A stretch of 64,000 bases of DNA from Acanthococcus lagerstroemiae (GCA_031841125.1 CM063112.1:8272603-8336602); one strand, 5' to 3'. Counted from the first letter of the stretch, positions 49,013-62,520 are shown. Translations and numbers: made by a program. Notes: a model not told the origin generated them from the sequence alone.

Positions 49013-52000
49013 TTTGGTAACAATCACGCCCACGTAAAGTGACAAACAATTCACTTTGAACTACAGGAGATACTCTGAAATTTTGATGGAATTAATCGAA
49101 GTAAGTGACGCAAGTTGTAGTATCAGATACCGGGAAAAACATTTTGATTTACTTTCGTCGCATTAGTCATACGAGCACTCACTTTTACAGGCGGGGCACA
49201 AGTAAGCTGTCACGTGCAAATACAAAGAAACCTGACCAACAGTCATGTCCTTTTCCCCCCACCTTCTATATTTCCCAGTTTTCCATTTTATGTTGAACAA
49301 TATGTCGCCATCACTAATGCTTATTAAAAATAACCGAACAAATTGCCTCTGGGTTGGTGAAAAATTTCGAAACTAAAAAGAAACAGGTTTTATGTAAATT
49401 TCAAGGTTCGATTTGAAATCAGCGTAAAATGTGATCGCGAAATTTTTCTCTTTCTGATAGTATCTGAATTTGGACTTCGAAAGATCATTTTCAGGGTGAA
49501 AAAATTTGAAGGGTCATAGATTCATAATTAGCACATAAAACTGGCTTAGAAATAGTTTTAATTTTCAAATGATACTAATCATACAGCACGTAGCCTTTAG
49601 TGCAGCTAGTGCCCTCCCCCATACAAAAAACTGAAATTTAGCTCTACAGAGTATTCAAAGGTCATTTATGATGTCTGCTGAAATAAGACATGAAAATTAA
49701 TGACTTCCATGACCTCGTTTATAACTTTTGCGTGATATTTCTGTAACATCGCAAATGTTTGCTCATTGCTTTTTTTTTTATATCCATTGATTATCTCGTA
49801 TTTTTAAAAAAATTCGACCTAATTCCTTTTGAAACTCTATCAAGTATGTTTTTCATTCTTCATGCCATATCTACGACACCTAGAAGGATTTTTCCAAACT
49901 TAAACTTATCCAGACTTATTCAAGATATTCCCAGGCTTGACTGTGCATTTTGACAATTGTTTAGACTTGTTCAGACTCTTTTGCCTTTTTAAAATATACC
50001 TCTAAGTCTGATCTAGGCATTGAAACTTGCCTAAAAGAGTCATAATGGACCTTTGAAGAGACTGAAACCAGTTTGAAATACTCGTAGAGATTATCAAAAA
50101 GTATGAAACTCATACGAATACGTCTCAAAAATGCTGGACAAGTCTAAAAGTTCAATTATGGTAAGAATAGTCACAAAAACTTTCACTCAAGTGTGACATA
50201 TAGTTACGATCCTGAAAAAGTTAGAGGTAGTCTTCAATGCATCTTGACGAGTCTTCAGTAAAAGGTTGGGAAAGTCTCAAGAGTCTCAGAAATTCTTCGA
50301 AAGACTTTCAGTTCTAAAATAATCTTAGTCAAATCCGAAACAATTGCATACACGTCTTAGCATATATAAGAGCAAAAAATATTGAAAACGCTTCACGTAG
50401 TCTCATTCAATCCTAGAATAAAAATCGTCTGGAAGAGTCTTAAAACGAGTCTTGAACACGTACAGAAGAATAAGGAAGAGTCTAAAACACTGTTGCAAGA
50501 ATTTTGTAGAAATGTTGAAGAGTCCTAAATAAGTCTTATACAGTAGAACTTTAATCACGCACGCACAAGTATCAAGTAGTACTTAATTTTTTCCAAATTT
50601 TCTTTGCTTCCATGGCAAACCAGAAATAAACATATTTCCAGAGGGTCGCAGAACAGAAATTGTCAAGCTTGAAATTAACTCGACTAGAAAACTAGAAAAA
50701 AACTACGAAAGCATGGATTCTTTTAATCACACATTAGTTTGATTATTTTTTAATGCAACTCCGATTTGAGCGCCCAAAATTCAAATTTTACTGCTAGAAG
50801 TATAGTATTTTCAGATTTCGACAACTCAAATGAAGCCAGGTAAAAAATGAATGCAATATTCGAAATCAACCACTTCTTTTTTCAAATTTTCAAATTTGAC
50901 TTTTCGATTATCCTGACTTTATGTCATTCAGTACTCATTTCAGAGCTAAAGTTCTAATTCTAGTCAACAGAGGAACTAGAAAAAAAAATATCTAGAGCAC
51001 TCAGCTTGCACCTAAGTATTTTATGTTCTATAAATACATTCATAGTTTGTAACATTTGGAAACTCGTAGCTACTGCGTTTCTGCGTTTGTCTCATTATCA
51101 TGCCATAGCAATCTAACTTCTAAAATATGTGCTGCACTCGTGCCAATGTCAATCAACCATTTTCTTATTTCAGCTCTATAGTAGAATGAATCATCAAAAT
51201 TGTTATTCCAGCTCTATAATAGAATGAATCATTAAAAAATACTTAATGAGGCAATAAAAAAAAGAGCTTAGTTATACATTACGTGTATAACTATTGTGAT
51301 GTATAAGTCGTATCCCTAGATATTAATGTGATACACGTGCAATATGCAAGCCACGACCACAAAATAGCATTACACTTTATGACAGATTGGGGTGATATCC
51401 TACCTACAATGCACAAATTAAAGACTCTATTTTTGAAAAGTAATATTTTATTATTTTCTGTTTTGCTTACAGGGTAAGTGACGAAGTCAAAACCGAGGGA
51501 TTAGTCTATCTTATACGCAAGGATTACACAAGTTATGTCTGGATTTTGAGACCTGCTGATGTACGACAAAACACTAGCGTTCACCACTTCAACAGCGTTT
51601 CCGAAAGAAATCATCGTGAACAGCAGCGGACTCTGGAACTGAAGAGAGTCAAGTGATGATGAATACAAAAAATGGCTTTCTATTACGAGCGAAAACTGAT
51701 AGAAGTCAAAAAGCAAAACGAATAAAATGCTTTGATTGTGACAAGTATCAACCATTGATTATGACACAACTTCAACCATATTCGATAATACACAGTGGGC
51801 ATTATTGTAACCAAAGAATCTGAAGAAAAAATCTAATTCGAAAATGTTTTTTAAATTTACATTTTAGCAATTGTGTAGTAGCAGTCCACCTTCCCTTTTC
51901 AGAAAAATGTCTCAAAATGCTTATTTTGGGTTTTTCGTAAAATTTTTCGTGTTAGAAGCAAAGGAAAAAAAGGGGGGAATGCTCTGAGATAGAGGCTTAG

Positions 52001-52874
52001 CGTAAGAAGTTTTTGCGACAGTTGACTTACGCTCCAGCTGAAGCAAAACGCTATGTCAAGCAAGTGATATTAAGAATTTAGTCTTCTGCTCAACCCCTGT
52101 GGGAGAAGAAATATTTATTATCTGCCGTCGAAGTCATTATCAACTGATAAAACATAATAAGACGCAATTAAGACACAATCAAAACCAGCCGGGCTGGAGG
52201 AAACGAGGCAAAAAAAATAGGTTGAAACGCCGAATTGGTAAAAAAAAAATGTTTTACAAGGGAAAAATAGAGTTCAACGATTTTCAAATTTTGCCGATTG
52301 GAATACGAAATACGAGACTAAACATGGCCGAACACTTTAGTTGAAAAGTGCCAACTCGATACAAAAATTTTCCATGCCGGCAAAAAATAATAAAAAATAA
52401 TAAAATAAATTAAAAAAAAGTTGGACGATTTTTGTATTGTGCCAACTGATGTTGAACACACCGACTGAATAGCTGAAAATGAACGAAAACTGACCGGGAA
52501 ATATTGACTCTAGGTACTAAAATTGCTCAAACAAGAGAGGAAAAAAAGTGTAGGATTCATTTGTTTAGCTGACTGCGATCTTCCAGAATGCGAACTAAAC
52601 TGTCAAATTTGTCAAAAAATTCTGATTTTGCAGATTCGAGGGAAGAGGTATTCCCCACATTCTCGTTTCGTTTCTGCTTACTTCGCAAGGCCAATATTAT
52701 TCAAGTTAACTGAATTAATTTATAAGGCCTACACGACTTAATACCACAAGTCTTCATGTTTTATTTCATGTCTTTATTGTCTTAATATGGGTCATGTTTT
52801 TTCATGTCTTACAAATACCTCAAATAAACTAGACATAATAAGAAGGTCCCACAGTTCGTAAAGGTACTCATGCG
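49013..52874. other. Region upstream of copy F, no gene seen
   Basis: The first ~180 bp matches the upstream block of the other copies, then similarity stops. About 49,980-50,540 holds GAGTCTT-type repeats like those of intron 2, perhaps from a further lost unit. A short direct repeat (CAGCTCTATA(G/A)TAGAATGAATCAT) lies at 51,170-51,235. Otherwise nothing recognisable. Confidence 0.5.
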
Positions 52875-54295
52875 GGTGTTCCGGTTTCCGCTGCCAACCA
52901 GTTGAGGAATGATAGAACATATCGAAACAAAAAATAATTAAATAACACATTTTCTCAAATTTACAAATGGGTGGAAATTGAGGGTACCTGAAAGTGTACC
53001 CGGGTATACCTGATACAATCTTTGGGATACAGTAAAATGTTATCGATGAAACTTGAACTACTTTTAATTTCCAACAAAAAAAGTGAAGAAACATTTTGGC
53101 CTATCATTGAAATTAAAGACGTTATACAACATCAAAAAAGACAAAAATTTTAAAATTCTCCCCTAATTTAGGGGAGAGGGAGTAATTTAGGTCAGGTGGA
53201 GTGCCGATCCCGGGGACTTCAATAAACCATCATTGATTGAATTTGGTTCTGTATATCTAAAGTTATTACCATTTAAAAATCGTTATTGTACAAGGTGTGG
53301 CATTTATCTTGCAAGCCTAGATCAACACTGCGGTACAAACGGTAGAAAAATAAATCGGTTCAAATCGGTGGCGGTCGTGGCAGGCCTGAAATGTTGTTCA
53401 CACCGCAGGTAGAACTGAAACGCGAGCAGATGCGGATGAATTATTGCAGTAGTGTGATAAAGCTTTGTGCGTTGAATGCATAATTAATTTTTTTTCTTCA
53501 GAAAAATGATTCATTTGAAGGAAGAACGCGCATTTATTATCAAACATTATTTCTGGCGTGTTTCATGTAACAAAGTGCGTGAAATGTTTGTGATGAGGTT
53601 TCTGAATCATACTGTGCCTGATAAGAGCAGGATTTAACGAACTATGACGCGATTTCAGACCGCACACAATGTTGACAGCGGCTATGTTCATCGACCTCAA
53701 TAATGTGCAACAGCTGCTTCCAATAGATTACAAGAAGCGCATACACTATTGTCGTTGACTCTGAAATTTCATCGATAAGAATAGACAAGATGTGTTCAAC
53801 AAAGTTTATTTTCAGATGAAACTAACCATAATTATTTTCTACCCTGGTACTGAATTTCAAAAATTGCATAGCAAGTTGATAAATAACGATATTTTCAAAC
53901 TGTAATAACTTTGGATACATTGAACCAAATTCAATCAATGATGGTTTGTTGAAGTTCCCTAGCTCAACACTTCACCTCACCTAAATTAGTCCGTCCCCCT
54001 AAATTAGGGGAGAATTTTTAAATTCTTATCATTTTTGATGTTGTATAGCGCCTTCAATTTTAATGATAGGCAAAAATGTTACTCCACTTTTTTTGTTAGA
54101 AGTTAAAAGTAGTTCAAGTTTCATCGATAACATCTTAATCTATCTCAAAAATTGTAGCTGGTACACTCGGGTACACTTTTAGATACGTTTAATTTCCTCC
54201 CATTTGAGAATTTGAGAAAATGGTATTAAAATTTTTTTTGGTCTGGATGAGTTCTGTCGTTCCTCAACTGGTTGGCAGCCGAAACTCAGACACCT
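52875..54295. mobile_element. Fold-back element with ~430-bp inverted arms
   Basis: Left arm about 52875-53310 and right arm about 53875-54295 are reverse complements at high similarity; shared words include GCTGCCAACCAGTTGAGGAA, GTTATCGATGAAACTTGAAC, AATTCTCCCCTAATTTAGGG and ACCATCATTGATTGAATTTG. The ~560-bp centre holds the helix-turn-helix remnant described separately. Non-autonomous DNA transposon; target duplication not resolved. Confidence 0.75.
53507..53703 (+). pseudogene. Transposase N-terminal helix-turn-helix remnant (DUF4817-like)
   Basis: The plus frame reads MIHLKEERAFIIKHYFWRVS, then NKVREMFVMRFLNHTVPDKS and RI, a TAA stop, and continues in frame RTMTRFQTAHNVDSGYV, HRPQ, stop. 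The pattern (E-R-x-F-I-x-x-x-Y-F...V-x-x-x-F-x-x-R-F...P-x-x-x-x-I-x-R...F-x-x-x-x-x-V) is that of the HTH module common at the N-terminus of insect mariner-type transposases. The catalytic domain is absent. It sits between the arms of the fold-back element. Confidence 0.5.
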
Positions 54296-56009
54296 ATCAG
54301 GTAATTTTCTTTGTACCAAGCAAATAGATCATGCAGCCAGCAGCAAACTCAAAGTTAGTTTTCATATTGATGAGCCTCAGACTGCTAAACAAAATCAAAA
54401 CTGTCACATACGCCTGTTTAATGGTCAGCAATTTCTGAGAAAATATTTGCTATACACAATTAATGAAAAGGCCTTACAGTCTATAACGTTAATCATATAA
54501 AGTATACTTTCTCAACAAATTAAAATCTTTAAGAAAATAATAAAAAGTGATTAAAATGAAACATTTACCTCGCAAAGGCCCTGAACAAATGAGATTTTCA
54601 GAACTTTTTACGGCAGACAGATGGTTATTTAAAGGGGGAGGGGGGGGGCTTACCCTCTCCCCAAGGATACACCACTGGTAAACTATATGATAGATAATTT
54701 CATTCACTCAAGATGTCAGTGTACGCAGATAGATAGGTCACGTGTTCAGCTGTCTACCTAAAAGTACGACGAGCTTTAATTATCTGATGCACTTTTAGCA
54801 CCGAGTCCAATGCCAAAATAAAGTAGAATCATTTCTTCGTATCACCACTCGAGAATTCGTATCTCATTTCTGAACAGAAAATATTATGACTGCTTACAGT
54901 TCTTAATACTCAAACAGGCAGGAAGTTATATGTATACACGGTATTTACAGAAACTGAAATTACAAAGAAGCCGCATAACTCTAAGCTCATTCGCTTTCCA
55001 CGAAACTAGGACAAATAATGTTAGCATTCAATGACTTTTGGCGGAAACCAGCCGGCAGAAAAGTATACAGGGTACGGGGTTTAAATAAGGCACTTCTACC
55101 CCGTTCTGGTGGTCGCAAAAAAGCACTAATTTTTAATGAACCGCGTAAAACAAAAACCGCTGTCGAGACGCGAGCTACACAAAAATAATAAAATTACTAA
55201 CGAGCTTACGGAAAGAATTACGTCCAAAAATAATTGCGTTATACCCGCTTCACGCACGGCGATAGTAAAATTTAAACATGGCGCCCACCCCTGCCTGCAC
55301 ACTTGCGAAATAATTTTGAGCCGAAAAAGAACAAAACAGAAGCGGCTTTTATTGAGAACATTTGTAAGGTATGGTACCAATGAACATTTGTGGCAGAAAT
55401 ATTATAAATCAAAATCGAGTCAAGAGCGTGTCGAAGGGGAGGTGGGAACAGATTCCCCTTTGGAATATCAGGAACTCGCAGGAGAAATTTTCAGAAAATT
55501 TGAGACTTTTGAGAAATTACAATCAATAAAAAAAAAATCCTAAAAAATCTCAACTCCCGAAATCGGAGACTCCCTGTTGAAAAATGTTCGTACCCGGAGC
55601 AATTTCTTTCGGTATGTCCTTTATTGTAGCAGTAACTGAAGAAAGGAGACTTACTCTGACATCTTTTGGAACCAATAAATTTGATGAGTACGTTGGAAAC
55701 AAGGAAAGAATCCTCCATTACCCCTTTTGTTTACATTGGAAAAGATTCATTCGATATTTTTAATTAAGAATGTACAAGCAAACAATGGAATAATAATACT
55801 CCATTGTTCCTTTCGTTTGAATTTGAAAATCTTATATTTTAGTTGATATTTTCAACTAAACATATCTAGCAAACAAACGAACAATGAAACAGTCAATCAA
55901 TCAATCAGTCGTCGCTTTGTAACCCAACTCAGGAATCCTTTACTGTGCATTGGGTATCTCTATCTGTCCATCTTCCAGTCGAATAAGCTAAGTTCAGTTC
56001 ATCAGCCCC
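54296..56009. other. No gene seen
   Basis: A MITE end is likely near 54,600-54,680 (poly-G then GGATACACCACTGG, the complement of a CAGTGGTGTATCC terminus), but I cannot find its partner. The stretch 55,460-55,580 has AGGAACTCGCAGGAGAAATT and AGACTCCCTG, resembling repeat words at 41,290-41,345. A 135-codon plus ORF (55136-55543) has no recognisable features. Confidence 0.4.
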
Positions 56010-56740
56010 CTGGTTACAATTTCGGTGTGAAATTCATGTCAGAAGTTTGTATTTATTTAACACCAATCAGTGCTCTCGCTTCCAAATTCTATATTCAGCC
56101 TCCCTCGATCAGCAAATTTAGGTGGAGGGTTGAAGAAATGTTACCCCTCGAGTTAGATTTTTGGGTTTAAATTTATACTCATATTTCTAAACTTTGTATT
56201 TAACCCCCCACTGGTATACTAACAGTTTCCATTGGGGGCTAGATAACTGATAACTTTCTTGGAATTTCGAATTAATATGAGACCAATTTCGACCCGAAAT
56301 TCCAACTTGAGATGGCATTCTCTCAGCTTCCCAACTATGCTTACTAATTTTTTGTCAGATGGTCATGTACAACGCTGAGAAAGTGCACAACGGCACGAGA
56401 TACGTATAAAATTATAATACCTATTTCGAACCAAAATTCCAGCCAGTAGTGAAAACCCGAGTCCCAACTGAATTTTCTAAGTTCTTCACAGGGGGTCGAG
56501 TAACACGTTGAAAAACGGGATTACAAAATGGTACAAAACAAGTGAAAAATTATAACATCTATTTCGACTAAAAATTCTAAATTCGGAGGATAGCATTTCT
56601 CCAGTCCCGCTTTCTTCAAACCAAATTAATATCTCGGGAGGAAGACGAATATTAGGGGGTGTATGCACAAAATAATAAAAAATAAGTACAATATTATCAA
56701 TTTCGATCCAAAATTGCAACTTAGGAGGGCAGGCGAAATT
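56010..56740. repeat. Degenerate ~138-bp tandem repeat
   Basis: The anchor ATTTCGA(N)CCNAAATTCNAAC starts at about 56286, 56423, 56561 and 56700, giving spacings of 137, 138 and 139 bp. A weaker copy (ATTTCGGTGTGAAATTCATG) is near 56,020. Sequence between anchors is related but diverged (GGGGG(C/T), AAAATTATAA). Confidence 0.65.
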
Positions 56741-57279
56741 GACCTTTAATCAGTCGAATTGTTTTCTGTTTTATCTGCTTGGCTCTCTATTTAACTGTCT
56801 CTTTGTTTGACTGACTGCTAACTTATTAGTTGGTCCGGCTGGCTGGTCCATCTTGGTTTACTGGCCCAGCTTGCTGTCTTTCTTTCCAAATTTGATTCGA
56901 TTTTGGGCTGTTAGTCTGGGAAGTTTCAAAAATGAATTCGGAATGAGCTAAAATTCATTTTAAGGCAGTGGCCTGGCCTCGTACTTGAACAATGTAGAAG
57001 TAGGAGCATTTCTGTAGCATTTATAAACCTCATTTTGAAAATGTGATGGTTGGTCCTACTCAACGGAAAAGATCATAATAGTTATAGAATTCCACGTATC
57101 TTCATCTGAAGGGCTAAAAAGTCTAATGGTCCAAAGAGGCCCGGTATTAGGATTCTTTGACGGAGGTGGATTTCATGGTGTTGACTCTTGAAAAGTGATG
57201 AGTAACACTCACTTGTTAGAGAAGCAACGACCTATCTTTCCAATTCTAATGCGATTTTCTATAAAAACATTGTATTTTA

Positions 57280-57490
57280 GATTGGGGATGGATAGATGGA
57301 TGGATGGGGGGCGGGAAAGTTGTCCCTTTAAATCCATCCTTTTGAAATCGACTACAGACAGCGAATCCAAAAAGCCATTCTGGGAGAGGTAATACAAAGG
57401 TCATCGGGTGAGGGTTGTCCCCTATAAATCCATCCCTCTGAAATTGGTTACTAATTGCGAGTCCAAAAAGCCATCCTGGGAAAGGTAATG
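57280..57490. repeat. ~95-bp imperfect tandem duplication with GATG microsatellite
   Basis: GTTGTCCCTTTAAATCCATCC (about 57320) recurs as GTTGTCCCCTATAAATCCAT (about 57414), each followed by CGA(A/G)TCCAAAAAGCCAT and TGGGA(G/A)AGGTAAT. A short GATG/GATA run precedes it. Confidence 0.7.
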
Positions 57491-57548
57491 CAAAATATGT
57501 CAGAAGTGAATTATTACCATCTTCCCCTTGAGTATCTGGATCATTTTA

Positions 57549-58250
57549 CAGGGTGTCTACAGAAATTGAAAATTAAAAATGAAGTACTTTTTCAGGACCC
57601 TTTGGAGGACTGTAGCCGGTATATTTTTCATATTTTCCCCCGAGTGTGCAAATTTTTTTTTTGTTTTCAATTGTTTTATCCCCTTCAATCCTCCCTTCTT
57701 TTTGCTCCCCCACTTTCCCCTCCTTCTGTATATAGATCCTGTGCAACACTTATTAATGACCTATTATAGGAATCGCAAAACCTTTATTTTTGAGCATTTC
57801 TAACAAAAATTAAGAACTTTTCAATTTTTTTTTTTTAATTTCAGCACTTTTTAGGACTCTTAAGGCCTACTTTCAAAATGCAGGACTTTTCAGCAACAGT
57901 AGACAACCTGTCAGGGTATCTACAGAAATTGAAAAGTAAAATTAAGTACTTTTCAGAGCCCTTTGCAGGACTGTAGCCGGAAAATTTACCATCTTTTCCT
58001 GGAGTGTGCAAATCTTTTTTTGTTTCCAATTAATTTATCCCCTTTACCCCTCCCTCCTTTTTGCTCTTCCCACTTCCCCCTCCTGGTGAATATAGATCCT
58101 GCGCTCAGCGCTCTACGTTTTAATGGCCAATCATATTATACGAATCGCAAAAAACTTATTTTGGAGTATTTCTAACAAAAATGAAAAATTTAAATTTTAG
58201 CACTTTTCAGGACTTGAAGGACTTTTCAGTGCCTGTAGACACCTTGTTTT
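57549..58250. repeat. 363-bp tandem duplication of a CAGGGTGTCTACAG element
   Basis: CAGGGTGTCTACAGAAATTG at 57549 and CAGGGTATCTACAGAAATTG at 57912 open two collinear units (GGACTGTAGCCGG, GAGTGTGCAAAT, TTTATCCCCTT, ATATAGATCCTG). The units end in sequence resembling the complement of the start (GTAGACACCTTG at the right edge), so this is probably a MITE-like repeat inserted or duplicated in tandem. Confidence 0.75.
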
Positions 58251-61200
58251 AATACCGCCAAAGCTGTTATTGAATGAGTAGATAAGCGCGTTATTAATGA
58301 TATATTTCGCTGTTTTCTTATCGGTGGTAGAAGTAAAATACTATCCGAGGCGTGCTATTCAGTTTTTTTTTTTCAACTCGCTGGATTCTCGACTGGACAA
58401 CAGGTTGCCAAACCTAACCAAAAGTGTGTTTCAGTTTTAATAACTGATAACATACCTTTATTACCCGGATTTTTAAGACCCCCCTGGATACCCATGTTTA
58501 CATTCATTAGTACGCTCAATTTCAAGCCCTCTCCTAGACCACGGTTTACCAATTAGAGTCAAATCATCACCTAAAATAATGTCTGGGACCATTTAAAAAC
58601 CAAGAAAAGGATACCCAAGTTGAATTTACCGGCATATTCAATTCTGAGTCCTCTCTTTGTCATACATAAATGTCATAATTCTGAAATACAGTCAACTCGA
58701 AATGAAAAATTAGTCTAGACACACATTAAAACTATAAAATAACTTTGGTATCGTATTTGGTGAAATTTTTGTCCCTTCGCCCCAACCAGGTACATAACTT
58801 TCAACTTAGTGAACCAATATTGAAACTGAATTCTGGTGAATTTGAAACATCCGCAGCAGATATCTCAATACGATGACGTACGTCAATGGAAGTCCTGAAG
58901 GCGGAAGGCAGACGAAATTCCGGAGGTGAGTAGGTATGTACGTACTACGTACAGAAACAGACCTGGGGAAAATTAGCTCCCCTCTGTTCATTGAAGTGGA
59001 TGAAACCGAACGTCATAAAGTTCACGTTTTTATACGTAAGGCCTGTGTTAGTGCATGTCATTATAAATGCTCATTTTGAAGTCAGGATTCAAGGCTTTCG
59101 CAGAGTTTATCTGAAACTTGTTTTGCTTCAATTTGACAGGTTTCAATATTTTTGCAAAAACGTGAGTTTTGTGGTACATTTAGCCCCCGGGGCAGCGAAG
59201 TCACTTCGTGATTCATTGGGACTTTTAGTGCGTTGATTAGGAACATTAAATGTATCTGATACCAACGTCCAACCTTTCGAAGTTTTGCAATTTTTCATGT
59301 GGCACAATTAACCAGAGTTCAATCAATTCCTAGCTGGCTTTCTCTCGAGCTATCTGACGCTCTTTCCCCATCGAAAACTATTCGCGCTTCTATATTCATA
59401 ATTAGTTCAAAATTTACTAAATTTTGCAACTTTTTTCACGACTTGAAGCCGTCTCTATCTCTCCACTTGTGACGTCAACGTAAACGGCGAATTAAAACAG
59501 GGCTCCGTTTTTTCTTCTTGCTTTTCGGTTTTTATTGCCGTAAAAAATTACAAACTTTTAGTGGAAATGCCTCGCGATAAAATCAGTTACGACCGTAACT
59601 CATCGCAAATTTCAAAAAAGGAAGAAAAATACATTTCCACTCGCTGCATATTTCATAAAGGTGGCCATTATCTGACTTGTGTACTTTCAGGCCGTATAAT
59701 GAAGAAGGTTGGCAAACGAAAACTATTACAAGTATAGTTTAACCTCGCTACGTATTAAAATAAAAATTAAAGAGGGTTTTTGTCGTCTCTCGTTTCAGTA
59801 TCCTTTTTCTTTCTTTTTACTTCATTCATTCATTCATTCTTTCTTTTTTTTTTCTTTCGTTTGAAGCGAGTTTTTGGGTGTCACGCTAGGCACAGAACGC
59901 TATATATTACCATAGCTGGTGGATTGTAGCTGCAATGCGGTGGTGTTGCAAGAATTTATAACGATACGTTCAACCCCAACGTGGAAGTACACAGCCAGCA
60001 CAAACGCTGCATTAAATACGAACACAAAATAAGCAGTTGGCATAATAGAGTTAAAAGCTCGGTTTGCTGCAATTCCGAGTAATAACGAGCCGGTTTGTGA
60101 AAGAGCTTCAGAGTAAAATGTAAAAATTATCTGAGTGTGAACGGAATGCAGATTGGGCACCGCCGGGGGTTTCCAAATTACTTCCCAAAGAATCCAGATT
60201 TACCATTCGTTCTGCAGCATGATCTGTAGATCATCCTGAGCAGGGGCTGACTCAAGGCACGAGACCCAGTTAGCCAACGTTTCACATACCAGTCATTTTA
60301 AAGTAAAATCGAATGTTCTGTTAGGACCCTCTCTCTTCTACGAAAAATTCAGACAATTCTGCTGGCATTCGTTATACTCGAAAATGGATAACACGATTTA
60401 GGTAAGCCATTCCCTTTCGCACCAATTACCAAGTTGATCTGGCCCAGTAAGGATATGAGTCATCTATCTTTTATCACCATCATTATAATCATTTTTTTTT
60501 TACTACGGCCCAGAGGAACTCTTAGCGTGAATTGCGTTTTGCTCTCGGGTTAAATCCACCACTGATAATACAGAGTGTTACATGACGCCTCCACCCTTCA
60601 ACCGGGTAAGTAGGCAACTCATCCTGACACTGTGTATGTGTATTTGCCGGCTGTTACATCTGAAGGAGCAAAGATACGCAAACACATGAAAAGAGAACAA
60701 CATTAACCGAAAATGTTTTTCTCAGCATCGCTAATAATATGGGTTAATGACGGAGCAGCGGGGGCAGAGACTAAATTTTTACTATGCACACGAGAAGAGA
60801 AGAAATAGATAAGCAAACAAACATGCCTATCATCAAGTGTAACTTCTATGAAATTATATCATAAGAAACAACAGAGGTCCGCCCTAAAAACTGATTTTAT
60901 AATTACAACGACTGCTTAGATGCATAACCACGTAAACAACAAACACGAAATTTTACAGGAGAGACAAAAAACGTTTCATATTGTGATGTAGCCTGATACG
61001 CGGTATTGCTAGGTAACCTTATGAAAAAAAAAAAGATTTTGACCAATTTTTTTTTACACAACTGTGGAAAAGTACCTGAAACTGTAGACAAACTCATTTT
61101 TGAAAAAATGTGGGTTACACAATCACGCATCCAAGCAGTCGACATGTTACTGAAACGTCACCCGAAGAAGACTTCACATTATGGTGTTATTAAGTTCTTT

Positions 61201-62024
61201 TTTCAGGTCATGGTAAGTGGATACAAGGTAAGTGCAGATAATTACACCACCCTAAGTTTTGAAAAGGTCTGGAGGGTCAATGCAGGGCTGTACCAACATT
61301 TTTAATACGTCACGTTAGAGGTCTATCTTTTACCTACTTTTCATACAAAAAATTACTCACACCCTACCCCTTCTCGCTCCTTCCCATCCATTTGAAACTT
61401 TTTCTTCCAAGTGACGTATTTAACTACCACGTGCCACTGCGTTAAATTTTTGACCCAGCCCCGATTTGGCCGTCAAAAATCTAGCCGTGTATCAAACTAG
61501 GATGTAGCATGAAAATCCCCATTTTTTTTCAAATCGAAAGGGCATTTCTAAAGCCTGAAGTCTAATGCATTTTGGTACGAATATTCCGCCCCCTGGCCTC
61601 GGAGACTGCACGTACCACTATCAAATTTTTTATGGAAACATACCGAAACAAGTTACAAAATAAACGGTTTTTGTATTTTAAATTCCTGAAAGTTAAATTT
61701 TTTCATTCTTCTCTTGTTTGATGTTTTCCTTCCACACTTGTTCGTTTATATACATACATAGCAAGAGAAGAGTGATTTTGAGTTTTAGAGTACTTTGCCG
61801 CCTTATTTTTGACATTTTCATGCCTTTGCTTGGGCACATAAACGGAAAAAACGTTACTTTGGAGCCTCACGAAAAAAAAAAAATAGCTGATCGAGAGCTT
61901 TGGCACATTAACGAAAAAAGTGCTATTTTCTTGAGCAGTACTTCCCCTGATCATACCCTAATAAAAAAATGTCCGTGGAAATTTCTATTAAGAACACGGC
62001 TGCAGACAGTGAGCGTTACTTCTA
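58251..62024. other. No gene supported
   Basis: Mostly unique-looking AT-rich sequence. The segment 59,880-60,180 is richer in GC and has an open minus frame (59900-60160, 86 codons), but the protein has no recognised motif. 61,006-61,305 has an open plus frame that starts with a run of Lys from poly-A and is also unrecognised. An unassembled exon of a neighbouring host gene cannot be excluded. Confidence 0.4.
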
Positions 62025-62400
62025 TCTGTATGATTTAGTTTTTCATGGGCACAACTCAGTCAGTGGTTCAAATTTCCATAGAAATTTTTGTTTTTTCCAG
62101 CCATCTTCAGTAGTTAGAAGAAATTTCCATAATTTTTTTAAAAATTAGGGTAGGATCAGGTTGAAATACTTATTAATTCTTCCATGGATTTCCCCCCCCC
62201 CACCCCATTATTTCTTGTAGAGAGTCAAGATGCGTGCTTTTTTGCTGCGTGAAGCCAATTCATATGGCTTTTAGTTCTTCATGGTCACAAGTCAGTTCAC
62301 AATTCAGTTTAGTGGTCCACATTTCCATGGTAATCTTCATTTCTCCTAGTCGTCTTCAGTATTTAATAGAAATTTCCATGGCAATTTTTTTTTTTACATT
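62025..62400. repeat. Diverged interspersed repeat related to 13.6-14.2 kb
   Basis: Two successive stretches carry TTCATGG(G/T)CAC(A)A...TCAGT...CAGTGGT(T/C)CA.ATTTCCAT followed by AGAAATTTCCAT, as at 13,607-13,680 and 13,900-14,120. A separate direct repeat GAGAGTCAAGATGCGTGCTT occurs at about 62,220 and 62,548. Confidence 0.55.
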
Positions 62401-62460
62401 TTATATGCTTTTGTACCCTAATTATAATCGATTACTGAGAAGTTGATATTGAAATATAGA

Positions 62461-62520
62461 CATGAAAATGCTCTCCTGTGGTTGCAAATCCGTCTGCGAC
62501 ATGATTTAGGGTTGGCTACG
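62461..62520. repeat. Diverged copy of the 23.9-kb palindrome arm
   Basis: CATGAAAATGCTCTCCTGTG followed by GTTGCAAATCCGTCTGC matches the arm at 24,101-24,140 with a few differences. The opposite arm is not present here. Confidence 0.55.

Noticed and set aside
55136..55543. 135-codon plus ORF as a host gene
   Set aside because: Basic, low-information sequence, no recognisable motif, overlaps repeat words seen elsewhere, and no splice or duplication support.
59900..60160. 86-codon minus ORF in a GC-richer patch
   Set aside because: Composition is suggestive, but the residues form no known pattern and both strands are partly open; kept only as a remark in the region entry.
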